A model generated the notes under the pieces. The model ran no database searches. It had not been told where the DNA came from and saw nothing but the letters and a program-made list of their open reading frames with translations. Shown one piece after another: positions 7,920 through 15,345 of a stretch of 36,341 bases of DNA. Both the position numbers and the translations under genes were made by a program. This DNA comes from CAZWES01 sp964632395 (GTDB taxonomy: Bacteria; Patescibacteriota; Gracilibacteria; Peribacterales; Peribacteraceae), in contig CAZWES010000013.1 in the NCBI GenBank assembly GCA_964632395.1, positions 1-36,341 on the forward strand, in the 5' to 3' direction. Every line of letters begins with the position of its first letter. Position 1 is the first letter of the stretch.

Positions 7920-8566
7920 AATTCCTCATCCAACCTTACGCGCGAAGAAAAACATTCGAACCATCCTGTTTTACCTCGTTCGTGTTTCTGGAAAATACCC
8001 CAAGAAAATAGATCCACTGCCTGAAGTCCGAGTTGTTTCTTTGAATCCTCATGCTTGATATCGAGAGACACATGAGGACGAATGCGACCTTGAAGATGCT
8101 GTACAACGTACTGATTGAATTCTTCAATTTCTGCCTTACCTTTGGAACGATCCACATATAAATAGACACCACGATCTACATTCTCAAATCTAATTTTATC
8201 AAGCACATGTCTTGCAAGAAAGTTATGCACATGCTCCTTGTTACGCGATAGTTTCTCAAAGGCCTTCCGCTTATTCATTGTTAGAGCAAATATTGCATAT
8301 GGAACCTGCGCCTCATCCAGCTGCCGCAGGAAGTATCTTTTCACTGACAATATCGTGTGAGTGCCCTTAAGCTCTTGCACCCACCTTCGGCGTTTTTTTC
8401 TTGGATTCAGCTTGCGGGCAATGGTTTTGCGCACAGCTTTGATTAGTGCACGATTGCCTTCTCTGCCATGAACCGCAAGGATTGTAATAGTAAAAAACTT
8501 AGACGGTTTCTTGTTCACAAAATCAAATCCAAGGTCGCCGCTTTCATCTAAGTACAAAAACCACAT
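7913..8566 (-). CDS. DUF3800 domain protein
   Basis: 217 aa, near the usual family length. The diagnostic N-terminus MWFLYLDESGDLGFD and C-terminal block DSKKQLGLQAVDLFSWGIFQ are both present; the conserved acidic residues (Asp7, Glu8, Asp in VDLFSW) suggest a metal-binding, RNase H-like nuclease fold, as proposed for the family. The middle is basic (RKLNPRKKRRRWVQELK). DUF3800 proteins are frequent in mobile or defence-rich regions but no partner is seen here. Start ATG at 8566 with TATGAT at 8574-8579 seven nt upstream, so it is probably transcribed alone. Function not established. Confidence 0.82.
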   Translation of the reverse strand: MWFLYLDESGDLGFDFVNKKPSKFFTITILAVHGREGNRALIKAVRKTIARKLNPRKKRRRWVQELKGTHTILSVKRYFLRQLDEAQVPYAIFALTMNKRKAFEKLSRNKEHVHNFLARHVLDKIRFENVDRGVYLYVDRSKGKAEIEEFNQYVVQHLQGRIRPHVSLDIKHEDSKKQLGLQAVDLFSWGIFQKHERGKTGWFECFSSRVRLDEEFF

Positions 8567-8597
8567 GACTCACATCATAGCTGTTTTATTCTTGTTT

Positions 8598-8750
8598 TTA
8601 TGAAAATATAGCTACCAAAAGTGTTGCCGTAGCGACAGTGAATGTGAGTATCTGCACAGAAAACATTACCCAAAAAGCCCACCCTTTGCGGGTATTCTTA
8701 GCAATCTCACCAGTGTGAGAGTCCGGTGTATGAACATTGTCTATTCCCAT
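8598..8750 (-). CDS. Small single-pass membrane protein (50 aa)
   Basis: From the ATG at 8750 the product is MGIDNVHTPDSHTGEIAKN followed by a basic TRKGW boundary and a hydrophobic helix (AFWVMFSVQILTFTVATATLLVAIF). A longer reading frame runs back into the tRNA-Val gene and its first 17 residues are only antisense tRNA sequence, so that start is rejected. Hypothetical; similar in plan (short polar head plus one TM) to the protein at 13283-13525, though not homologous by eye. Confidence 0.5.
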   Translation of the reverse strand: MGIDNVHTPDSHTGEIAKNTRKGWAFWVMFSVQILTFTVATATLLVAIFS

Positions 8751-8756
8751 GATATC

Positions 8757-8833
8757 TGGTGGGCAATACTGGATTCGAACCAGTGACCTCCTCGATGTCA
8801 ACGAGACGCTCTAACCAACTGAGCTAATTGCCC
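8757..8833 (-). tRNA. tRNA-Val (GAC)
   Basis: 77 nt including encoded CCA. Acceptor GGGCAAT pairs with ATTGCCC; the D arm is GCTC...GAGC; the anticodon stem TCTCG/CGAGG closes a TTGACAT loop with anticodon GAC; the T arm is ACTGG-TTCGAAT-CCAGT. All arms pair. Confidence 0.95.
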
Positions 8834-8860
8834 ACTGTACGCCATAATATCACATAAGCC

Positions 8861-8912
8861 CCTTGGAATTTGGAATTTGAGATTCTTTTGGAATTTGGTG
8901 CTTGGAATTTCA
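8861..8912. repeat. Iterated TTGGAATTTGG word repeat upstream of secG
   Basis: Several imperfect copies of TTGGAATTTG(G/A) interrupted by GATTCTTT and GTGCTT words. It is the same family as the arms of the element at 6640-6857. No coding potential is supported. Confidence 0.65.
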
Positions 8913-8936
8913 TTTTTCTGCTACTCTACGTAAGAA

Positions 8937-9143
8937 GTGTTGTTAATCCTCCACGCCATCATCGGCATAACCCTCGCCTTCTCCATAATGCTCCAGCAGC
9001 GAGCCTCCGGCCTTTCTGCAACATTCGGAGGAACGGGTGCAACATACGTACAGCGCAGAGGCGCAGAGGCATTGCTTTTTAAAGTATCGGTGTGGCTTGG
9101 GGTGGTGTTTTTTGGGTTAGGGGCGGTGCAGATGTTTTTGTAA
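8937..9143 (+). CDS. secG: Preprotein translocase subunit SecG
   Basis: 68 aa, typical SecG size. Two hydrophobic helices (LLILHAIIGITLAFSIMLQ and LLFKVSVWLGVVFFGLGAVQMFL) flank the signature loop QQRASGLSATFGGTGATYVQRRGAE. SecG stimulates the SecYEG protein-conducting channel in the cytoplasmic membrane. The start is GTG at 8937, with a TTG at 8940 possible; TACTCT at 8922-8927 lies 9 nt upstream. It stands alone, as secG often does, and converges on the hypothetical gene at 9235-9669. Confidence 0.92.
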   Translation: MLLILHAIIGITLAFSIMLQQRASGLSATFGGTGATYVQRRGAEALLFKVSVWLGVVFFGLGAVQMFL

Positions 9144-9165
9144 CACAAGAATACTTACAAGGAAA

Positions 9166-9202
9166 CCCCACCAAGTTGCCGGCTTTAAAACCGACGGTGG
9201 GG
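9166..9202. terminator. Hairpin between convergent secG and the 9235-9669 gene
   Basis: CCCCACC (9166-9172) pairs with GGTGGGG (9196-9202), with a further CGG/CCG match inside. Short T-runs follow only on the minus strand, so it may be a bidirectional but weak terminator. Confidence 0.45.
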
Positions 9203-9234
9203 AAATCCAAGGTTATTGCACTCACATCAATCTG

Positions 9235-9669
9235 TTAATCACATCTGTTCAATAGCTCTTCTATCACATCTCGAGCCCTCTCTAGACCCGCTCTTAAGCC
9301 TGCAGTTTTGGGCAATGTCTCATAAAAAACGTGGATTCTGGCTTCAGCTTCATCAATTTTTGGATCTTCCGCCTCTCCTGCCGCCCGTTTCACCCGATAA
9401 AGAAAAGTGCCAAGTGCTGCACACTTATCCGAAAATGTTGAAAGATCCGCATTCCCAGCTAGCAATTTTCTTTCCTCTTCATTTCTCTTTGTAGCAAACG
9501 CATATGCCAGAGTTTCGGCAAGAGATCCCTCAAGCGGTAGGCTATTATACTCTACCCCCTCCAAATATTTTGCACCAAGTTCATTGAGTGCCGCTATTAA
9601 CCCTTGAGCCTCTGGTAAATATTTATCCAGTAATTCCTGTTCTTCTGTGGAACGAACAGTTTCAGCCAT
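9235..9669 (-). CDS. Hypothetical acidic helical protein (144 aa)
   Basis: A soluble, strongly helical and acidic protein without signal peptide, membrane segment or motif that I recognise. Helical stretches such as STEEQELLDKYLPEAQGLIA, AETLAYAFATKRNEEERKLL and LRAGLERARDVIEELLNRCD suggest a small helical bundle. Start ATG at 9669. It converges with secG, and the next gene on the far side diverges from it. Codon pattern and length make it a credible gene, but no function can be assigned. Confidence 0.6.
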   Translation of the reverse strand: MAETVRSTEEQELLDKYLPEAQGLIAALNELGAKYLEGVEYNSLPLEGSLAETLAYAFATKRNEEERKLLAGNADLSTFSDKCAALGTFLYRVKRAAGEAEDPKIDEAEARIHVFYETLPKTAGLRAGLERARDVIEELLNRCD

Positions 9670-9804
9670 GATGACAATGTGGTTAAGAGATAAAGGAACA
9701 TACCCTACATCTTGTTGTCACACTCGAGCAACCAGATTCTCCACCAATACTGGACAATGAATACTTAGGCAATTTTCCCCATACTACGCTAAAATCCATC
9801 ATGC

Positions 9805-12024
9805 ATGTTTAAGCATCTACGCCGCACTTTCTGTGCTTTAAAGACTTGGGAAAAATCCCTGATCCTCTCACTTGCCGTACTTTTGATTATCAGCACAAGC
9901 GTTCTGCTCAGGCAGTTTTATATGGCGAACACGGAATCTATCCCTGTCCGCGGTGGGACTTATATTGAGGGCTCAGTCGGAACTATCCGCATGCTTAACC
10001 CGTGGTTTACTGTGACAAATGATGTTAATAGGGATATCACGTCTTTGATATTTTCCGGACTTCAAAGATATAACCCGTTTACGGGGAAAGTTGAGGATGA
10101 TCTTGCGGAACTGAAGGTGACGGGAAATCAGCGCTATTACACACTCACTCTCCGGGAAAATCTTTTCTGGCATGATTCGACTGAAGAGAATCCGCATCCT
10201 GTGACGTCTGATGACGTTGTCTTCACATTCACAACAATCCAGCAGCAAGGGTTTCCGAATCACATTTTGCAGACAAACTTCCGTGGGATTGATATTGAGA
10301 AGATTGATGACCGCACCGTGCAATTTAGATTAGAAAAACCGTATCACTTCTTCCGCAGTAATCTTACTTTGGGAATTTTGCCCAAGGCGCACTTTGAAAA
10401 TATTCCAGCCGAGAGATTATTGGAAGTTTACGGATTCAATTTGAATCCCATTGGATGCGGACCTTTCAAATTTAAAAGCGTGGTGGAAACTCCGCTTTCT
10501 ACGGAAGTAACTCTGGAAAGTTTTGAGCAGTACCGGGGTGCAAAGCCATATCTCGAGCGCGTGATTTTCCGAGCTTTCCCGGATTACCCGTCACTTCTTT
10601 CTGACCTTAAAAATCTTGATGGCGTGAGGCATGTTCCACGCAGTCGTGACGGAAAAGCAATCATCCCAAAGCGCTACAACACTTTCCAGTACACGCTGCC
10701 GCAATACGTGGCACTGTTTTTGAATATGGATAAAAAAACACTGGATGACCCTAAATTGCGACTCGCTCTACAGCTTGCAACAGACAAGCAGGAAATTATC
10801 GAAGAGATTAATGAGGATGTGATTGTGGATACTCCCCTACTGGAATTTGCACAGGAGGACTGGCATTACCAATTCACTCCCGATGCGGCGCAGGGTGCGC
10901 TTTATGACTCCGATTGGCATCTCCCGGAGAAAGTGCGGCTGCAATCACTTTTGGAGGATCGTGAAAGGAATGATGTTGGTACACTCAAGCCGGAACAATC
11001 AATCGTCCTTTTGGAAACCGGAGCGATGTTAACTCTGACCGGAAGTTTTGTGAAAGATACAAAAAGACCTCTTTACGTAAACAGCGTTGAGACATCTCAT
11101 CATTCCGGCTCAACAGAAACAGGAAGCTGGATTGTTCAACTTCCAACTGATGGTTCCAGCGGCAGTATTGTGATCGGTCGAAATGCGATCAGGCTGACCG
11201 AAACAGGAGGAACAATTCTTGATACTTTCATCATCACCAGAACGACTGACCGTGATGAGTTTACGCAACTAAAAGAGGAGCAGAAAATTGTAGATCTGTT
11301 TCTGGAGCGTACAGAAACCGGCGTGACCGTTTCGCATCTTAAACTCGATGCAGGAATTTTGAGGCTAAAAAATGAGGAGGACTTGCACGGCATTCGGCTT
11401 GATGACGAAGGCAATCCATTGACGCTGACACTACTCACAAGTCCACTACCCGTTACATATCCAAAGGTTGCTGCAGTCGTCGCGGATCAGTGGAGGAAAA
11501 TAGGAGTGAATGTAGATGTTGTTGTACCAAAGGATAAGACTGCCTTCGAAGAGCGCGTGATCCAGCGCGACTTTGACGTTCTGCTATTCGGACAACCTCT
11601 GCTTGATAATCTGGATAGCTACCCGTATTGGCACAGCTCGCAGGCACAGGTTTTTGGAGAAGTGGAAGAAAACGGAGCTCGCGGATCCAGGCTGGATGCA
11701 AACAACCTATCGCAGTTCACACACTTTAAAGCTGATGCACTACTAGAGCAGATTAGGGAAACTTCCAACGAAGATCTTAGAAAGCAAACCATGAAAAAGC
11801 TTCGCGATGTTTTCCGGGAAGAAGTTCCGGCAATTGTCCTCTACTCACCAACCTATGTCTTTGCCGTTGGTGAGAAAATCCTGGGAATTGATCTTGGCAA
11901 ACCGTCACTCCACTCGGATAGATTCCTGAGTTTGCATCGCTGGTTCATAAAACAGGGCCGCACATTCCGCCCCGGCAAGAACTGGTTCGGCTTCTTCCCG
12001 TGGCTTTTTACGTTCAGTAAGTAA
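9805..12024 (+). CDS. Membrane-anchored family 5 extracellular solute-binding protein with inserted domain
   Basis: 739 aa. One N-terminal helix (ILSLAVLLIISTSVLLRQFY, residues 20-39) with no lipobox is followed by the SBP_bac_5 fold: RGGTYIEGSVGTIRMLNPWF (49-68), SGLQRYNPFTGKVEDDLAE, YTLTLRENLFWHD, TSDDVVFTF, NPIGCGPFKFK, YVALFLNMDKKTLDDPKLRL and the C-terminal VADQWRKIGVNVDV and FDVLLFGQP. The family binds oligopeptides or nickel-type ligands for ABC import. Residues about 376-526 interrupt the usual order between ALYDSDWHLPE and GIRLDDEGNPLTL and look beta-rich. No permease or ATPase is encoded nearby, so it may work with distant partners or as a surface receptor. A nearer ATG at 9801 reads three codons only; the start is 9805, with TAAAAT at 9790-9795. 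Confidence 0.85.
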   Translation: MFKHLRRTFCALKTWEKSLILSLAVLLIISTSVLLRQFYMANTESIPVRGGTYIEGSVGTIRMLNPWFTVTNDVNRDITSLIFSGLQRYNPFTGKVEDDLAELKVTGNQRYYTLTLRENLFWHDSTEENPHPVTSDDVVFTFTTIQQQGFPNHILQTNFRGIDIEKIDDRTVQFRLEKPYHFFRSNLTLGILPKAHFENIPAERLLEVYGFNLNPIGCGPFKFKSVVETPLSTEVTLESFEQYRGAKPYLERVIFRAFPDYPSLLSDLKNLDGVRHVPRSRDGKAIIPKRYNTFQYTLPQYVALFLNMDKKTLDDPKLRLALQLATDKQEIIEEINEDVIVDTPLLEFAQEDWHYQFTPDAAQGALYDSDWHLPEKVRLQSLLEDRERNDVGTLKPEQSIVLLETGAMLTLTGSFVKDTKRPLYVNSVETSHHSGSTETGSWIVQLPTDGSSGSIVIGRNAIRLTETGGTILDTFIITRTTDRDEFTQLKEEQKIVDLFLERTETGVTVSHLKLDAGILRLKNEEDLHGIRLDDEGNPLTLTLLTSPLPVTYPKVAAVVADQWRKIGVNVDVVVPKDKTAFEERVIQRDFDVLLFGQPLLDNLDSYPYWHSSQAQVFGEVEENGARGSRLDANNLSQFTHFKADALLEQIRETSNEDLRKQTMKKLRDVFREEVPAIVLYSPTYVFAVGEKILGIDLGKPSLHSDRFLSLHRWFIKQGRTFRPGKNWFGFFPWLFTFSK

Positions 12025-12047
12025 GTCTGTAGCTACAGTAAAGGTAT

Positions 12048-12146
12048 GCTCTTCTCGAGCGGAGCTGTGCTCGTCTCTCGACTCGTTCGCCCTACGCTAC
12101 GCTACGGGCTCTCTCGTTCGAGAAGAGCACAGCGGAGTCGAGAGAC
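12048..12146. repeat. Interleaved inverted repeats upstream of rplI
   Basis: TGCTCTTCTCGA (12048-12059) matches the reverse complement TCGAGAAGAGCA (12117-12128), and GTCTCTCGACT (12073-12083) matches AGTCGAGAGAC (12136-12146). The order is A-B-A'-B', so both stems together would form a pseudoknot-like topology or two alternative hairpins. GCTGTGCTC/GAGCACAGC adds a third overlapping pair. The element lies just after the solute-binding protein gene. Confidence 0.75.
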
Positions 12147-12248
12147 ATCACTACTTGAGCAAAACTTGTATTCAAACCACCCTCAACTTCTCCTCAAATA
12201 AGCCCATAAATGCAATATCTTCCATCAAAACCCCATTGGAAAGTTAAA

Positions 12249-12277
12249 TTGACTCCGGGGCCCCCGATCCATAGACT
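12249..12277 (+). promoter_or_regulatory. Promoter for rplI: TTGACT-N17-TAGACT
   Basis: TTGACT at 12249-12254 and TAGACT at 12272-12277 have the ideal 17-nt spacer. The predicted start point is near 12284, giving a leader of about 16 nt before the ATG at 12300. Confidence 0.6.
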
Positions 12278-12299
12278 GTTCCGGCCTTCCAAAAGACCC

Positions 12300-12749
12300 A
12301 TGGAAATATTGCTACTCGAAGACATCCCCGGCGTAGGCAAAAGAAACGATATCATAGTCGTAAAGAGCGGTTTTGCCCTCAACAATCTCCTGCCAAGACG
12401 CAGAGGTCTTGTTGCAACACCTGCAGTTCGAAAGCGCTACGCGGATCAAATCAAGAGGCGTGCAGAAGAGAAGCACAACGAATCAGAATTGCAGAAATCA
12501 GCAGCCGGAGTTCTTGCCGATGCAGTTTTGACTTTCACCCGCAAGGCCACAAAGAACAACAAGCTCTATGCCGCAGTTACCGCAAAGGATATTGCAGAAG
12601 CATTGAGTGAGCAGGTTAGTGTAGAGGTTCCGGAGGCGGATGTTATTGTTGCAGAAGAAATTAAGAGTGTGGGTTCGCATGTTGCACAGGTTAAGCTCGG
12701 TGAAGAGGGGTTGTGTGAGGTGAGGTTGGAGGTGAGTGCGGAGGAATAG
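12300..12749 (+). CDS. rplI: 50S ribosomal protein L9
   Basis: 149 aa, the normal bacterial length. It begins exactly as L9 should, MEILLLEDIPGVGKRNDIIVV, and continues with the conserved N-terminal RNA-binding block KSGFALNNLLPRRRGLVAT; the long connecting helix (RYADQIKRRAEEKHNESEL) and C-terminal domain (KLYAAVTAKDIAEAL) follow. An upstream in-frame extension to 12210 is rejected because L9 starts at this Met and a promoter lies in between. L9 binds 23S rRNA at the L1 stalk base. It is a lone gene here, not in the usual rpsF-rpsR-rplI cluster. L9 is missing from some CPR lineages, so its presence limits the taxonomic options. Confidence 0.96.
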   Translation: MEILLLEDIPGVGKRNDIIVVKSGFALNNLLPRRRGLVATPAVRKRYADQIKRRAEEKHNESELQKSAAGVLADAVLTFTRKATKNNKLYAAVTAKDIAEALSEQVSVEVPEADVIVAEEIKSVGSHVAQVKLGEEGLCEVRLEVSAEE

Positions 12750-12766
12750 TTTTAATTACTATTAGA

Positions 12767-13270
12767 ATGGCTGAAGATTTTGAAGTAGCACAGGCGGTGA
12801 AAGTACCCACAGAGAGTGGTTTAGATGCTGATGAAGCGAGTGCCAGGGCAAAAGAAAAACTTATGATGGGCGAAGGCTATCATAAAACCCATCTCGTTGC
12901 AGCAGTTGATGATCTGATACGCCTACTTAGTTATGAGGGGAGAGAGCTAATTGCAAACGATGAAGAAGAAATTAGGATATCCACACTGAAACGAATGCTC
13001 GACTCAATCGGTTCCGCCTTAAAGAAGTATCAAGTATTGGAATGCAGAAAGGCAGCAGAGGTTAGAAAAACAAGCTGGTTTGGGTTTAGATTTAGAAATA
13101 AAAAGGAAGAAGAATTAGAGGAAGCCGAATTTGAAAAGATCGAAGCTGAGCTTGAACGTCGGGAACGAATATTAGCTATTGCAAATAACATTGAAATGCG
13201 AGTTCAAAATACCTTGTTAAAGCAGCTGGTCGGACTAGTTGGACAAAAAGAAGAACCCTACGAAAACTAG
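12767..13270 (+). CDS. Hypothetical protein (167 aa)
   Basis: Soluble, highly charged protein with a probable coiled-coil in the C-terminal half (EEELEEAEFEKIEAELERRE). The middle, LVAAVDDLIRLLSYEGREL, resembles the segment LLVIDELIEHVRTMG in the protein at 13749-14210; the two may be distant paralogues, but the similarity is weak. The ATG at 12767 has TACTAT at 12757-12762, and follows rplI by 17 nt, so it could be read both from its own promoter and through rplI. No family recognised. Confidence 0.6.
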   Translation: MAEDFEVAQAVKVPTESGLDADEASARAKEKLMMGEGYHKTHLVAAVDDLIRLLSYEGRELIANDEEEIRISTLKRMLDSIGSALKKYQVLECRKAAEVRKTSWFGFRFRNKKEEELEEAEFEKIEAELERRERILAIANNIEMRVQNTLLKQLVGLVGQKEEPYEN

Positions 13271-13282
13271 ACTTAAGCAACT

Positions 13283-13525
13283 TTATGGTTCTACATCTTC
13301 AAGTTTGATGCTTGGAGGATTTCTATCAGGGTATCCACCTTCGAGTGTTTCCTTAATTCTGTCCCAGTTTGAAATAACAAGAGCCGAAACAACTACAACA
13401 GCCATAAGCCCCATTCCAATGATGACTGGTTTTTTCCAGGATTCTGGATCTTGTTCTGGGCAATCACGAACGCGATCCTTTTTATCATCCAAATCTCTAG
13501 GCATATGAGAAGGTATACGCGACAT
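13283..13525 (-). CDS. Small membrane protein (80 aa)
   Basis: A hydrophilic head (DLDDKKDRVRDCPEQDPESW) is followed by one transmembrane helix (KPVIIGMGLMAVVVVSALVI) and a polar tail rich in Pro and Asp. By the positive-inside rule the orientation is unclear. Start ATG at 13525 with TATTAA at 13532-13537 six nt upstream. Convergent with the 167 aa gene, with a 12-nt gap. No family recognised; the intact frame, start context and clear TM make it a likely gene. Confidence 0.6.
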   Translation of the reverse strand: MSRIPSHMPRDLDDKKDRVRDCPEQDPESWKKPVIIGMGLMAVVVVSALVISNWDRIKETLEGGYPDRNPPSIKLEDVEP

Positions 13526-13634
13526 AACAGCTTAATAATTGCACTACACCAAGGCCTTGGCGAGAAATAAGCCGAGATTCTTTAACATGTAAATATTTGT
13601 ATAAAACCCACTTTTTGACTAATCTCTACCTCGT

Positions 13635-13710
13635 GGGTCAGTAGCTCAGTCGGTAGAGCAGTTGGCTCTTAACCAATTGGTCGTGGGTTCGAGTCCCACC
13701 TGACCCACCA
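13635..13710 (+). tRNA. tRNA-Lys (CTT)
   Basis: 76 nt with encoded CCA. Acceptor GGGTCAG/CTGACCC, D arm GCTC/GAGC, anticodon arm GTTGG-CTCTTAA-CCAAT with anticodon CTT, T arm GTGGG-TTCGAGT-CCCAC. All stems pair. Confidence 0.95.
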
Positions 13711-13712
13711 GC

Positions 13713-13742
13713 TTGACAAGAGATGCAGTATTGTAGTATAAA
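13713..13742 (+). promoter_or_regulatory. Promoter TTGACA-N18-TATAAA after tRNA-Lys
   Basis: A consensus TTGACA lies at 13713-13718, three nt past the tRNA, and TATAAA at 13737-13742. The predicted start point coincides with the ATG at 13749, so the mRNA of the downstream gene would be leaderless. Confidence 0.65.
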
Positions 13743-13748
13743 GTTAAT

Positions 13749-14210
13749 ATGAGTAATTTAGGCCCACAAACAGAGAAAAGTAGTATAGTCCAAGGTCCAA
13801 AATGGCCCCTTGGAGAAAAAATAAGACGAGAACTTCTTGGGCGTTGCCATCAATCAGAAGTACTACTAGTAATTGATGAGCTCATCGAACATGTACGGAC
13901 GATGGGCATTGCATCACGTTTTAGACAGGATTGTTACACAAGACAAATGATCGCAACGGACGAATCCAACCCACCGATGGAATTAATCGATGTCAAATAT
14001 GGAAAAGGTAAAAAGTTGAGCGAAAAAGGGCACAAAAGAACTATCCTGTTGATTGAACTACAAAGAATAAAGAGTGAATTCATTGCTTTATTTGAAAATC
14101 TTGCATTATTACGAGAGGAAATTGAAGCAACAAACATGGAATCAGATGGAAGTCATGTACCGAAACCCTCTGCAGAAGAGCGGAAAAAACAAGATACTTT
14201 TAGCAGATAA
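13749..14210 (+). CDS. Hypothetical protein (153 aa)
   Basis: Soluble protein with helical character (EVLLVIDELIEHVRTMGIAS and LQRIKSEFIALFENLALLRE) and a basic central patch (KYGKGKKLSEKGHKR). No signal peptide, membrane segment or recognisable motif. It has the best promoter in the window directly upstream and its predicted transcript starts at the ATG. Possible weak similarity to the 167 aa protein at 12767-13270 in the VIDELI/VDDLIR segment; both flank tRNA-Lys. Confidence 0.6.
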   Translation: MSNLGPQTEKSSIVQGPKWPLGEKIRRELLGRCHQSEVLLVIDELIEHVRTMGIASRFRQDCYTRQMIATDESNPPMELIDVKYGKGKKLSEKGHKRTILLIELQRIKSEFIALFENLALLREEIEATNMESDGSHVPKPSAEERKKQDTFSR

Positions 14211-14254
14211 AATTTCTACTTCAAATACGCACAATTATTCGAATCAACATACAG

Positions 14255-14260
14255 TATAAT
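14255..14260 (+). promoter_or_regulatory. Consensus TATAAT upstream of the pseudopilin gene
   Basis: A perfect -10 hexamer ends 11 nt before the ATG at 14272, predicting a leader of only about 5 nt. No convincing -35 is seen. A second perfect TATAAT at 15314-15319 precedes the HIT gene, 26 nt before its ATG. Confidence 0.6.
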
Positions 14261-14271
14261 GCGATCTTGTT

Positions 14272-15306
14272 ATGCCCACCCGCCGCCACCTAAAAAACAG
14301 GAAACGCGGATTCACTCTTATCGAGCTCCTGCTCTCGATCGGCATCATTGCAATCCTTGCTGGCATTGTGATCGTAGCAATAAACCCAAGCCGACAGTTC
14401 GCGCAGACTCGCAATGCAATGCGGAGAAGCGATACAAAACAGATACTTGCCGCCATCCAGCAATACAAAGTTGAGAATGAGGGAGATCTTCCGTCTACAA
14501 TCGATTCATCCTTACGCATGATTGGAACAGATGCCACAGGATGCAATACTCTGTGCTCCGGAAGTGTCGGTGATCCGGTTAGTTTCTCGATACGCGTATC
14601 CGATAGCAATGATGATGCAGAAGAATTTAAGTCAGACGGCGAAATGTATGTGGATAGCACTGACCTTGAACTAGTTGAAGAAAGCGAAGACCAGCTTGTT
14701 GGCATGCGGTTCAGAAACGTCATAATGCCTCCAGGAAGCACGATTACCAGTGCCACTATCGAATTCACGACGGATGAAGGTAACACTGGTCCTACAAATC
14801 TCATATTCTATGGCGAGGATATCGATGATTCTCCTACATTTGTAGAAGTTAACGATTACAACATTTCCAGTCGAACACGCACAACTGCAAGCGTTGCATG
14901 GGATAACGTTCCGGAGTGGAATACGGAGAATGAAACACACAAGACGCCGGATCTTTCCGCAATCGTTCAGGAGATTATTGATCGACCGGCATGGTTTAGT
15001 GGAAATAATATTGTGTTTATAGTTGATGGGGACGGCGAGCGCTGCGCAGAATCGTATGACGGAACTCCTTCGGAAGCACCTCTGTTGGAGATTACGTATC
15101 AGCAGATTGACGGAGAAATGACACTTTCAAGCTGCATTGACCTGAGCGCTTCCCTCGTCACCACTCATCTTCAATCAATGCCAGAGGATCCAAGCACGGG
15201 AACTAGCGGAAACACAAACTATGCAGTAAAGGAACTTGAAGATGGAAGACTGCGTGTTCGCTCATGCGGAGCAGAGCTGGATGAAGAGATAGTTTTGGAT
15301 CAGTAA
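14272..15306 (+). CDS. Type IV pilin-like protein with inserted beta-sandwich module
   Basis: 344 aa. A class III leader MPTRRHLKNRKRG precedes FTLIELLLSIGIIAILAGIV: cleavage after Gly13 and Glu18 at mature +5, as the prepilin peptidase and assembly need. The helix RRSDTKQILAAIQQY and the ends CNTLCSG (91-97) and MTLSSCIDLS...LRVRSCGAELDEEI (283-340) are those of CPR pseudopilins. Residues about 98-278 are extra: DDAEEF, STDLELVEES, VGMRFRNVIMPPGSTITSAT, SVAWDNVPEW, AWFSGNNIVFIVDG and APLLEITY. This is a secreted beta-sandwich module of the DNRLRE-like kind known from large extracellular proteins. The product is therefore likely a surface pilus subunit or tip adhesin. It stands alone without pil assembly genes. 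Confidence 0.88.
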   Translation: MPTRRHLKNRKRGFTLIELLLSIGIIAILAGIVIVAINPSRQFAQTRNAMRRSDTKQILAAIQQYKVENEGDLPSTIDSSLRMIGTDATGCNTLCSGSVGDPVSFSIRVSDSNDDAEEFKSDGEMYVDSTDLELVEESEDQLVGMRFRNVIMPPGSTITSATIEFTTDEGNTGPTNLIFYGEDIDDSPTFVEVNDYNISSRTRTTASVAWDNVPEWNTENETHKTPDLSAIVQEIIDRPAWFSGNNIVFIVDGDGERCAESYDGTPSEAPLLEITYQQIDGEMTLSSCIDLSASLVTTHLQSMPEDPSTGTSGNTNYAVKELEDGRLRVRSCGAELDEEIVLDQ

Positions 15307-15345
15307 TTGGCAGTATAATGTGCACATCTTTTCACCTGATTAATC

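Noticed and set aside
8751..8801. N-terminal extension of the 50 aa membrane protein
   Set aside because: The extra residues are antisense to tRNA-Val; an ATG at 8750 gives a more sensible start.
12210..12299. 30-residue N-terminal extension of L9
   Set aside because: L9 starts with MEILLLED, and the promoter TTGACT-N17-TAGACT overlaps the extension.
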